From contig NC_064755.1 of assembly GCF_011397635.1 (NCBI RefSeq), positions 23,852,559-23,916,558 on the forward strand: DNA of 64,000 nt, given 5' to 3'. The DNA comes from Epinephelus fuscoguttatus. Lineage: Eukaryota; Chordata; Actinopteri; Perciformes; Serranidae. Within the stretch, counting starts at the first letter, position 1. Every line of letters begins with the position of its first letter. Below are positions 1-9,858 of this stretch, piece by piece. The translations under genes and the position numbers were made by a program. The notes under the pieces were generated by a model. That model worked only from the letters and a program-made list of their open reading frames with translations. It ran no database searches and was not told the DNA's origin.

Positions 1-196
1 TGATGTGCACAAGAATTTATTTTAAGTCTTTAATACTGATATCTACTCTGGCCATGGTCCAAATAAAAAAAGTCTCAAAGAATTTTCAAGATTAAAGTCA
101 TAAATTTAAGAGATAAAAACTTATAAAGTCACAAACCTGTGAGAAAAAAAATCTGAAATTCTCTGAGATTAATGTTACAAATTTATGAGGAAAAAA

Positions 197-244
<48 letters not shown>

Positions 245-1344
245 TTTTTTATTTTTTTTTTTTTGTCAAAGAACCACATCGTGTACCTTGGATCAATCAA
301 ACCACAGCCACCACCTCAGTCACACTTTATTTTACAAGATGTAATAAGACAGACTTTGTATAAAATTACACCAAGAACTTATTTATTTATGTAAGATATT
401 TATTTGTCAATAAATACATTTTCAATTAGCCATTTTTGTCTATTAATACTATTAACCATTAACTACTTTTAATACAAGTTTTGGGCTAGATGGATGATTT
501 CATTCCCATTTTCCAAGTTTTACCTCGTGAATTTAAACTTAGAGAATTTCCGAGTTTTTTCTTGCAAATTTATGACCTCACAGTCGTTAAAAATATTCAA
601 TAATTTTATTGTAATGTTTGAGTTTTTTCATATAAATTTACCACTTTAATCTTAAGTTAGTTAACAATAGCCCTAATACTCAATCACAGATTTATTTATT
701 TATTTATTTTGCAACACAGTTACTTTTTAAAAACCCAGCAGATCCTCATCATTTGTTAAAGGACCTTGTGGTGTTTTCATGTAACAAACAAAACTATGTT
801 TACAGTCATTGTTTCTCATCAGAACATGTTTATTGCATCTTTTTTCAGATAAAAAGCACAGTATTTTTTTTAATAATTTGCATAAATGAATTTACATTTA
901 TGTTTGCTAGCCAGCAGTCTTCTTCTTCCCTCACTTTTGTTGGTGGGTGTTTACAGTACACGTCTTCACATTATACCACCGTTAACTGTCTACCAGTTGA
1001 GTAGCAGAAAGCCAATAGCAGGAACGTGTATCATGTCACAAAACAGAGACTACTCATAAAAACAGCGGCAGGTATTACTGTTACAGCTGTTTTCTGGTGT
1101 ATTAAACTGTTTTGTTTTGTTTGTTGTTGTTTTTTATGTTTGCTTGTTTTTTATCTCCCAGTAGTGCAGCTCTACAGAGAGAATTCACAAAAATTCTTAT
1201 TGAAATTAAGTAGTTGTTGTAGGTAGATTGTATGAATGAGGTTTTAGCCTATACACTTGAATTTAGTTGATGACCGGTCATTGTGCCAGCAGTAACGTTA
1301 CATGATGATGTGTTCTAATACATTGATGTCATTTGTCTTTTCAG
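1..1344 (+). other. Intron of the anoctamin gene (upstream exons outside window)
   Basis: This AT-rich stretch has no convincing coding exon. It ends in a pyrimidine-rich acceptor (ag at 1343-1344) that leads into the first visible anoctamin exon, so it is inferred to be intron sequence. It holds an (AT)20 run and several TTTA/poly-T stretches. The short open frames over the AT run are low complexity. Confidence 0.7.
201..240. repeat. (AT)20 microsatellite
   Basis: Twenty uninterrupted AT dinucleotides are followed by a T-rich tract to about 264. It lies in intronic DNA and explains the low-complexity open frames around it. Confidence 0.97.
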
Positions 1345-4300
1345 GCGTTTGTCATCTCCTTCACGTCAGAGTTTGTCCCACGAATGGTTTACCAGTACAT
1401 GTACAGCGTCAACGGCACCATGAATGGTTACACAGAGCACTCACTGTCCTACTTTAATGTCACCAACTTCCCACCGGGCAGCGCGCCCAACACCACCCTC
1501 ATCACCGGAGTCTCCATGTGCAGGTCAGCGTCCCTCACTTTACCTTGACCTCCCTGGATTGTCCTGTAAACCTTTGAGCCCTGCAGCTTAACACTTGCTT
1601 TACCTAAATCCCAAACTTGACTGGAGTTTTCTTGGTATCGTAAAATGTTTATAAGCAGGGATTTTCACTGAGACAAATCTCCCTCCTAAGAATTGAAGGT
1701 TTTTCATTCATGCTGCTCTAGACTCCTCATTGCTAATCTGCACGCTGTCTGTGATTTCCAGGTATAAGGATTACAGAGACCCACCGTGGGCCCCAGATGC
1801 TTACACCTTCTCCAAACAGTACTGGTCTGTCCTCGCTGCAAAATTGGCCTTTGTGATATTCTTCCAGGTATGAAAATAATGGAAACACTTTCTATGACAC
1901 CTGTGTCAATAAGGCATTATTAACATCCTTACAATGTACTATAAACCTCTTAAAGCACTGTGTAATTATAGTTATAAGCTCTTATAAATCTTCATTATAA
2001 CAATAATCATAATACATTGAAGCATTTTACAATGACTTATTGGGTAAAGTTCATAATTGCTGTTCCCTCGCTGACATTATTTTTGCAAGGATCCTAGTAT
2101 ATTATCATTTTTATTGTTGTAATACATCACAATCATTTTTTTAATGAATTATAATCACAGGTGTAAGCAGTCACAGGGTGCTTTAAGTGGAGTAATGTAA
2201 TTCCTGAGTTAGGCGGATACAGTACGTTTAAAGCTGGTATAAGTGGTTATTGTTTGCTCTAAGTAAAGTGAAAACCAGAATTACCGCCTTACGGATGTAT
2301 GCCTCCGCAAACCAGTCAGGTTGCAGTTACAGCTGATATCCATGTTTGTCTACACTCTCGACAGTCCAGATATGTAGCTAAGACAGTTGACAGTGCTTTA
2401 AATAAAGATGTTGCCACGTATTCTAAAACGTGGATGCTTCACACACAAGAGATCTGTACAATCAGCACAGGTTCAAGGTGGACAAGGTGTTCCTGACTTT
2501 TGGCATTGAATAATGGCTACAAAAGTGACTGAGTTACTGAGCATTATGATGTCACAGTGAAGTTGACCTTTGACCTCGTAGATATAAAATATCATGACTT
2601 TTCACTCTGTCCTGTACATTAAAGGCAAAAGCCCAAAAAATTAATTGTTAGAAAGTGTCACATATAGAAAAAAACCTTAATTAATACATGGATAAACCAA
2701 CGCCGAGTCTTCATCATGGTGGACACCCTAACTTTTTAACTACAGTCAGAGTGTCAGAGAGTCAGAAGCATTTTTTGACTGCCTGCCTGTACTATGGACT
2801 TGACCTTTGATCTTTGACCTCCAAAATCTAACCAGTTCATCATTAAGTCCAAGCCAATATTTCTGCCAAATTTGAAGAAATGCCCTCAAGGCATTCTTGA
2901 GATATCGTGTTCACAAGAAAGGGATGGATGGACGTACAAACGGATGGACGGGCGGGCGGGACAGCACAAAAACGTAATGCCTTCGGACACAACTATCGCC
3001 AGCGCAGAGGCATAAAAATATTAAATCTCAACAAGAAAAAAATGTTGTAAAATGAATTCATTTGTTTAGCCTGTCATTACAGAAAATTGATTACTCCAAT
3101 TTGACACAATGTTTTGATGATGAAGAACTGAATGATAAACATTTTCGTTTCACTAACTTAATATTAAGCGTTATCAGTATATATGAGTGCTTATAACTAT
3201 AATTATACAGTGCTATAAGGAGATTAAAATACATTATGTTTATAATGCCTTATAGACATGAGCGTCATGAAAATGTTTCTTTCACAAATCCATAAATATA
3301 CAGTAGACATGAGTTTTTTAATGGCAGGTGTGTAGTTTTAGCACCTTTATGTCTCCTTTAACAAACCCAACAGCAAAGGTCTTTTCTTTTTCAAAGTCTA
3401 GCTTCACTCGTTCTTCACTGTTAGATGTCTTCATTGACACATTCTGATACAACGACTGTATATGTCACTGTGTGGAGCTCATCGGCATCATGTTTATGTA
3501 AGGTAACCTGAGGCCAGGGCTGAGGCTGGGGCATTTGTCTGAAGCCCGCCGTGACTTAGTTAGTGTATCTGATCAGCTTAATGAGGTCAATATTAGCTCG
3601 ATACCAATCCAGCAGAGCGGTGTATCCTTGTCGACTGGCAGATCGTCAGGATCATTGAACCTCTTCTGCTGTTGATTAAACCCATTAAACCCTAAAAATA
3701 TTTATCCTGTAATAACGTTTTAAAAAGATGGATTGTCATGTAAGTAGCATTCCCCCCTTATTCCAAGGGACATTAGTGCTGGCGCAAAGACAATTTCCTT
3801 CCATCTTCTTCTGACCCTAGCAACTGGCTCTCTTGCCAGGTAGGGTTTTGACAATTACTTTGGTTGCTCCACCATTCGCCATTTCTGCTACTGGGGATAG
3901 TAACCGCAAAGAACTTAAGCTGATACTCTTTGGTAACTGGGGATAACCTCCGATAGGTACTGGGAAAACAAAAGAGCTGTCCTCTTCCTGTTTAGGTTGT
4001 GCAATATTGACATACTTTCTTTGTGCCATAAATGGAGCCTTCATTTTCATAAGTTAAAGCAAAAAAAACTTGTCCATTTCAGCCTTAACTCTGACCACAC
4101 TCTTTCAATGCACTTATGTATTGCAAGAAAAACATTCCTTGTCTTTTCCCCTACAGAACCTTGCTATGTTCCTCAGCATGCTGGTGGCCTGGATGATCCC
4201 AGACGTACCGCGATCTCTGCGTGAACAGCGGAAGAAAGAGAACATGATGCTGATGGAGTTTTTGCTGAATCAAGACCAAGAAGCACGTGCCAAATCTCAA

Positions 4301-5566
4301 CCCCCGAAACTCTCCATCCCCTGCATCCCTGCCAACATAGACATTGTGGTGGAGGCACCGCGGGAAGAACCCCAGGAGCAGCAAGAGGAGGAGGAGGAGG
4401 AGGAAGAAAGGGTTGAGATCAATCTGGATGAGCCCAGAAGGGGCAGTGACAGTGATCCAGAGGTTGGGAAGTCGTTCGAGGAAGTTGAAGAAAATAGACT
4501 GGAAGAGCGAGTAGGGGAGGGTGAGGAGGAGGGTGGAGAGGTAGAAGTGGGAGACAAGGTAAAGGATGAGGACGTAAATGGAGAGGGTGGAGAGGTGGGT
4601 AATGAGCCAGAGGGGGGTAATGAGCCAGAGGGGGGTAATGAGCCAGTGGGAGGAGAAGAAAAAGAGGAGGCAGAACAACTAAAGGAAGAGGAAAAGGAAG
4701 CAGAGGAGAAGGCAGCTGAGACAGAGGATTTTAAGGTCGATCTGGACGCCTTGATGAGCGAGCTGGGTCTGCTCGGTGAGACGAGTAACTGTTGTCTACT
4801 TTCCATTTGACCTATTGATTGATATTCAGTTTGCACTATGTTTTATCATCTGTCATCTTTCCTGTAAAGTAATTTTCTTATTATTTTTCTTTCTTGTCCC
4901 GTAGATGAACCCTCATCAAGCACAGCCAGAGATACAGAGCTTCCCCGCTCAGAGTCCAAACAGGAACACCAGAAAGACAAGGAGCCTCCGTTGCATCCAT
5001 TGTCTCAAAGAGGCTCATCGCAGAGTCTGAAGAGCTCCAGGGCAGACATTACAACACCTGATATTGACACTAGGCTCTTCTCCCTAATTGCTCCTCCTCC
5101 CAGAGAGCCAGGCTCAAGGGCAAAATCCCGCTGCTCCACCCTGCCTTCCCGCCACAAAGGGGCTGAAGCTTGTTACAGCCTGCCCCGACCCAGCCACTCC
5201 ACCAGCCTCACGAGGTTCCAGCAGGCGGCCACGCTCACACCCCTGGTTCCCCTGGGCTCTTCATTATCAGCCTCATCCAACCCGTTCTCCCCACCACACA
5301 CACCTGTGTCACCATCATCTCCACACCCCTCTTCCCCAGCAGCCCAACAGCCCAAAGCAATCAGTGAACTATTTGCGCTGAAAGGCCCCCCGCCTCAACA
5401 GCCACGCTCCAGGGGCAAATCCCGGTGCTCCACCCTGCCTCCACGACAGAGAGCCCCCGGTCCTGAGGAGCACTCCACCAAGCCTAGCCATTCCACCAGC
5501 TTTACAAAGCTGGGGGACCGCATCCCTCCTTCCCCCAGTGAACTGAAGCGCAACACGCCAGTATGA
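1345..5566 (+). CDS. Anoctamin (TMEM16), ANO1/ANO2 class, closest to ANO2; C-terminal four exons
   Basis: TMEM16 proteins of this class are calcium-activated chloride channels of the plasma membrane. Exons read as 1345-1523, 1762-1867, 4157-4775 and 4905-5566, all with GT-AG limits and one continuous frame (521 codons plus TGA); the N-terminal part lies before the window. The first exon begins AFVIS and holds the penultimate helix ([12 protein letters not shown]). An extracellular loop with NGT, NVT and NTT sequons follows, then [16 protein letters not shown] and the last helix through [24 protein letters not shown] and the YFNV motif favour ANO2 over ANO1. The remaining ~420 residues are unusual: a Glu-rich block with GNEPEG repeats (4370-4720), then a Ser/Pro-rich region with a ~45-residue tandem duplication around [11 protein letters not shown], ending NTPV. 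Known ANO1/ANO2 tails are far shorter. Family call is firm; the paralogue is less so. Confidence 0.92.
1868..4156 (+). other. Anoctamin intron with a dispersed repeat
   Basis: Intron between the CRYKDY exon and the last-helix exon. The donor is gtatga and the acceptor is cctacag. Positions about 2560-3015 hold a dispersed repeat listed separately. The rest (1868-2560 and 3015-4156) shows no coding potential or RNA gene that I can recognise. Confidence 0.8.
2560..3015. repeat. Dispersed teleost repeat with 'gacctttgacct' and 'ggatggacgg' blocks
   Basis: The stretch contains repeated TGACCTTTGACCT words, an ACGGATGGACGGGCGGGCGG block and an AACGTAATGCCTTCGG end. I recognise this layout as a high-copy fish interspersed repeat but cannot name the family. 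Its limits are approximate. Confidence 0.55.
4597..4650 (+). repeat. 18-bp coding tandem repeat (three copies, GNEPEG)
   Basis: Three copies of an 18-base unit read GGTAATGAGCCAGAGGGG inside the acidic anoctamin exon. They encode [12 protein letters not shown] and GNEPVG. The unit is a multiple of three, so copy-number change would keep the frame. Confidence 0.9.
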
Positions 5567-8235
5567 GGAGAGCTGGAAGGCAAGGGAAAGGGACAGAGGG
5601 TGGCAGAGGGAGGGGGAGGACTAGCCAGATTAGCCTCTCCCCGTCTGTGCCTGGAGCCTCATGCCCTCCGTCCGTCCTCCCTATTTCCATACGTAATACC
5701 TGGGGTCTGAGGAGAGACCATCCAGATCAACTGAACGTCCTTTTTATCCTCTTAATCTTCATGAAGATGTTTATACTCATGTTTATTTAGGGCTGATCCT
5801 GACGAGGGGAGAGCTGGACAATTCAGAGACAGACTGCTCAGGATACTCTCCCCGCCATGCCCAAAAACAATACCACTGGAACTTTAACTCTTTCTATTCC
5901 TGACTTTTTTTTCTGCCATTTTTTTTTGTTTTATTGTTGGTTTGTTTTCACAGCTCACTAGCCACTGCTCCTCTGTTTATTTCAGTCTCACACATGCAGC
6001 AGATGAAAGATGGAAAAATATGCAGCAAATATCAATATATACAGCTAGTATCAACACTTAAGCTTGTAGATCTACAGTTTATTTTTAGAGGTTTTGATAT
6101 ATAAAAAGTGTAAAATTCTAATAAAAGAAGGACATATTTTTGATATCTGTTTCTCCTTCTGAATCCTCAGGGGTTGTTCTCTCGTGTTGCATTTCAGTTT
6201 CAGTTCAAAGGTGGACATGACCCATAAGTTGAACCAACAATAACAGCATTCATATAATGCCACCAGTAAATCCTAATTGGGTGATGATGACCGTAGCAAC
6301 GCTGATACACTTATTGTGTAGTCTCTGTTGCCCCCCTCTGGTGTGTGGTGAAACACTGAGAAATGACTTAGTGTCCTGTATATTTCAATATGGATGCTCA
6401 GTGATGTGTTGCTTTATCTATAGATCCTTTTGAAACTTGGCATTTTTTAAGTTCTCCTGTCAAAGTATATATGTAAAAAAAAAAAAAAAATGTCCAATAT
6501 ATTTTAGAGGTGGGCATTTTTCCTCATAGAAACTGAGCAAAGACAAGAGTTAATTGTATCAAAGGTCAGTTTATTTTTGCTGGTATGTTTGTTATTAACC
6601 CAGAGTATGCAGAGTGATATTTCACTCCTGCTCTTTGTGTGTGAAAGTTCCCCTTTTCTCCTCTATCCACAACCTCCACTGGCTCCTCCTCCCCTGTCCC
6701 ACCACTGAATGGGGCCTTTGTGGGGGCTTCCCAGCATTCCAAGGGAATTCTTGCAGGTGAGGGTAGGCAAACTATCCCACACGCCCAAACGGCCACTGCA
6801 GCTCCACATTTACAACTGAAAATAGAAAAAAAAAATGCTCCAGGGGGCAGTTAGGGTGATACAGCGCTGAGCTAACATTACCTTAAAGGACTCAGTGCAA
6901 CCTCAAGGGTGTGATCACAGGAGCAGACACAGAGTGGGAGGGCAGGATCCCATTGTTTCTATCCAGGTGAGCGACCACACACATGCTCAAAAATTCAACA
7001 TGTTCACTGGAGTCTGTCGCCCTCGCACACCAAGCGGTGCATCGTACAGGTTAGGGAAAGCATTAGCTCATGAGTAAATATTTGCCTTCTTTGTTTAAAG
7101 TCTTTTTCTGTGCGCTGTCTTTGAAGAATGGCTCCACACTTGCTGAAAGGTTGAACATGAAGGATCTATACAGGGCTGTTATCTGATGTGGATAAGTGCG
7201 GTACATAAACTGTATGAGTAACAGACTGGCTTCACACAGACAGGTCCCTGTACGTCTCACAGTGGACATACTGAAGGTGAGTGTGTGTGCGTGTGTGTGT
7301 TTCACTGTGTGTTTGTGTTTGTACTTACATCAGTGCATGTATCCTGTAAACGTGGAACAAAGGGCTGAATACGCCGTCACTTTGAGGGCATGAAATTGGA
7401 GATTTTTAAAGTTTTCACACAGTATTTTCCTTTTTTTTTTATGTCACACACTCTTTCTACGTAAACTCTCTGCCTCAGCTTCTTTCTCTTCTGTTGCTAC
7501 TTGTCAAGACAACACTGCCTGCAGGTATGTATGACCGTTTTCTAATGTTTTCCCATGGTGACTTATTAACTGACTTTGAGGTTTAGAGACACTCTAACAT
7601 GAGTTATACACTATCCAACTCAGTAAATGAGGGCATCACAGCACATATTTGTTATTATTTATGACCTTGAATTCACATTCTAAATGTTTTCTAACTGTTT
7701 AAAGAACGTGTTATTATCTACACTCCGTTTCTGGCCAGAGTCCAAGGGAAAGAGGACTTTACTTCTTCTCTAATCTTCACCCTCGTTGAATTGCTCCTCA
7801 CCCTTCTTTATCTTTCTCGCCCTTTTGATAGTCTATCTATTGTAGTTCTCTCCATCTCTAACTGACTTACTTCCTGTATGAGTGCATGTTCACACAGCAG
7901 TTTTACCGTCACAGACCAGTAGGCGGTAGTGGCAAATCATAGCGGCCCCAACTGAAAGTTGGCACTGTAGATACAAAACAAAGAAAGACTGGTGCATATT
8001 TGGCTGTGACTCCACGTGGACCAGAGTCATTGCTGCTTTAGCGTGCCAGCACGTTTCCAGTTTATTGTTTCAAAGTTGGCTTCTACAGAAATACACTGAG
8101 AGCACAGTACTATGGACAGCTGACAGTGTTTTAATCATATTTTGTGTATTATTCTTTTAAATGGTGATGGAATGGTGATGTGATATGACATCTTCCCTTG
8201 TTTGTGTAAAGTGTCAAATCTTTTCTGTCAGGTCT
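5567..8235 (+). other. Anoctamin 3' UTR and intergenic DNA
   Basis: This runs from the anoctamin stop towards the ceramide synthase gene. The 3' UTR probably ends near the AATAAA at 6120-6125. A 15-base poly-A run lies near 6476. Two stretches ending in donor-like sites (aag|gtgagt near 7276 and cag|gtatgt near 7525) could be non-coding first exons of the ceramide synthase gene, but nothing proves it. No other gene is visible. Confidence 0.5.
6120..6125 (+). terminator. Candidate polyadenylation signal of the anoctamin gene
   Basis: A canonical AATAAA lies about 555 bp after the anoctamin stop codon on the same strand. It is the first canonical hexamer I see after the stop, but usage is inferred. 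Confidence 0.4.
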
Positions 8236-8239
8236 TCTA

Positions 8240-9700
8240 CAGTTCTACATTCAAGAAATTCACTGTTAGTAAACGTGCTGCATTCAAGTCTTTACATAAA
8301 TAAAAGTACAAAAGTATTAGCATCAAAATATACTTAAAGTCTGGAAGTGAAAGTACTCCTTATGCAGAATCTGACCAATTTCAGAATACATATATAATTT
8401 GATTATAATTACTGATGTAATAATGTGTTCATCACTTTAATGTTGCAGCTACAGGTGACACTCATTTCAATTTATTTATATATTGCTGGGTAATTGAATC
8501 TATATTAAAACACCATAATTTATTAATTGATTATACACTCACCAGCCACTTTATTAGGTACACCTTGCTAGTACCCTTTCCCTTGAAAACTGCCTTAATT
8601 CTTGGTGGCATAGATTTAACAAGGTGCTGGAAACACTCCTCAGAGATTTTGGTCCATATTGTCATGATAGCATCACACAGTTGCTGCAGATTTGTCGGCT
8701 GCACATCCATGATCCATGCTCTACTGGATTGAGATCTGGTGACTGTGGAGGCCATTGGAGTACAGTGAACTCATTGTGACCCAGAGTGGTCCAAAAAGAT
8801 ATTTCCCACACCATTACACCACCACCACCACCAGCCTTAGCTGTTGATACAAGGCAGGATGGAAACCTTGTTTACACCAAATTCTGGCCCTACCATCTGA
8901 ATGTCGCAGCAGAAATCGAGACTCATCAGACCAGGCAACATTTTTCTAATCTTCTATTGTCCAGTTTTGATGAGCCAGTGTGAACTGTAGCCTCAGTTTC
9001 CTGTTCTCAGCTGACAGGAGTGGCACCTGGTGTGGTCTTCTGCTGCTGTAGCTTCAAGGTTGGACGTGTTGTTCAGTCAGAGATCACGTAACGAGAAGTT
9101 ATTTGAGTTGCTGTTGCCTTTCTATCATCTTGAACCAGTCTGGCCATTCTCCTCTGACCTCTGGCATCAACAAGGCATTTTTGGTGAGAAAACTGCCGCT
9201 CACTGGATATTTTCTCTTTTTGAGACCATCCTCTGTAAACCCTAGAGATGGTTGTGTGTGAAATTCCCAGTAGATCAGCAGTTTCTGACAGACCAGCCCA
9301 TCTGGCACCAACAACCATGCCACGTTCAAGGTCACTTAAATCACCTTTCTCCCCCATTCTGATGCTCAGTTTGAACTTCAGCAGGTTGTCTTGACCATGT
9401 CTACATGCCTAAATGCACTGAGTTGCTCCCACGTGTTCAGTTGATTAGCTATTTGGGTTAACAAGCAGTTGAACAAGTGTACCTAATAAAGTGGCCGGTG
9501 AGTGTATTTTGTATTAATAATCAGAATATGTAAAGTAACTAGTGATTAAAATTTTAAAAATTAATGTAGTAGAGTAAAGGTACAATATTTACCTCCAAGA
9601 TGAAGCAGAGCAGAAGTATCAAGTAGCAGGAAATGGAAATACTCAAGTGAAATACAAGTACTTTAGTAAATGTACTTAGTTTCTTTTCACCACTGATCAC
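8240..9700 (-). repeat. hAT-like non-autonomous repeat, split by a Tc1 insertion
   Basis: The right part (9505-9700) read on the minus strand gives the typical fish sequence 'AAGTACATTTACT…AAGTACTTGTATTTCACTTGAGTATTTCC'. The left part (about 8240-8535) has the other half with 'AAAGTACAAAAGTATTAG'. The Tc1 element at 8536-9504 sits between them. Other fragments of this family lie near 28575, 45789, 48300 and 48780. Confidence 0.6.
8536..9504 (-). mobile_element. Tc1/mariner element, internally deleted
   Basis: The ends are near-identical inverted repeats: CACTCACCAGCCACTTTATT on the left and its complement (with CCGG in place of CCAG) on the right. Both are flanked by TA, the Tc1 target duplication. 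On the minus strand, 9357-9073 encodes a transposase N-terminus with a helix-turn-helix (GLSETADLLGISHTTISRVY). Positions 8755-8570 encode the C-terminal end (MPPRIKAVFKGKG). At 969 bp the element lacks most of the DDE catalytic region, so it cannot move itself. It lies about 350 bp upstream of the ceramide synthase ATG. Confidence 0.9.
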
Positions 9701-9858
9701 ATGTAATATGTTTGATATCAGTGAACTAATGTCCTGTCTTGGAAACAAGCACTACAGTTTAAGATTTTGTTTTTAATATTTAAGAAAAGAATGTGACAGT
9801 AAAATCTGAATATGAAACAAAATTTCTTAAATGGGTGTATTCTGTGTTTCCCAGCAGC

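Noticed and set aside
172-394. Open frames over the AT repeat
   Set aside because: Tyr-Ile strings from (AT)20 and poly-T; low complexity only.
4151-4836. Long minus-strand open frames (175 and 179 codons) opposite the anoctamin exon
   Set aside because: They are reverse shadows of the Glu/Gly-rich coding exon and give low-complexity Ser/Leu strings with no family features.
1345-5566. ANO8 identity because of the acidic tract
   Set aside because: The helices and loop (PPWAP, FSKQYW, WMIPD) match ANO1/ANO2. ANO8 carries its acidic run elsewhere and has a different last helix.
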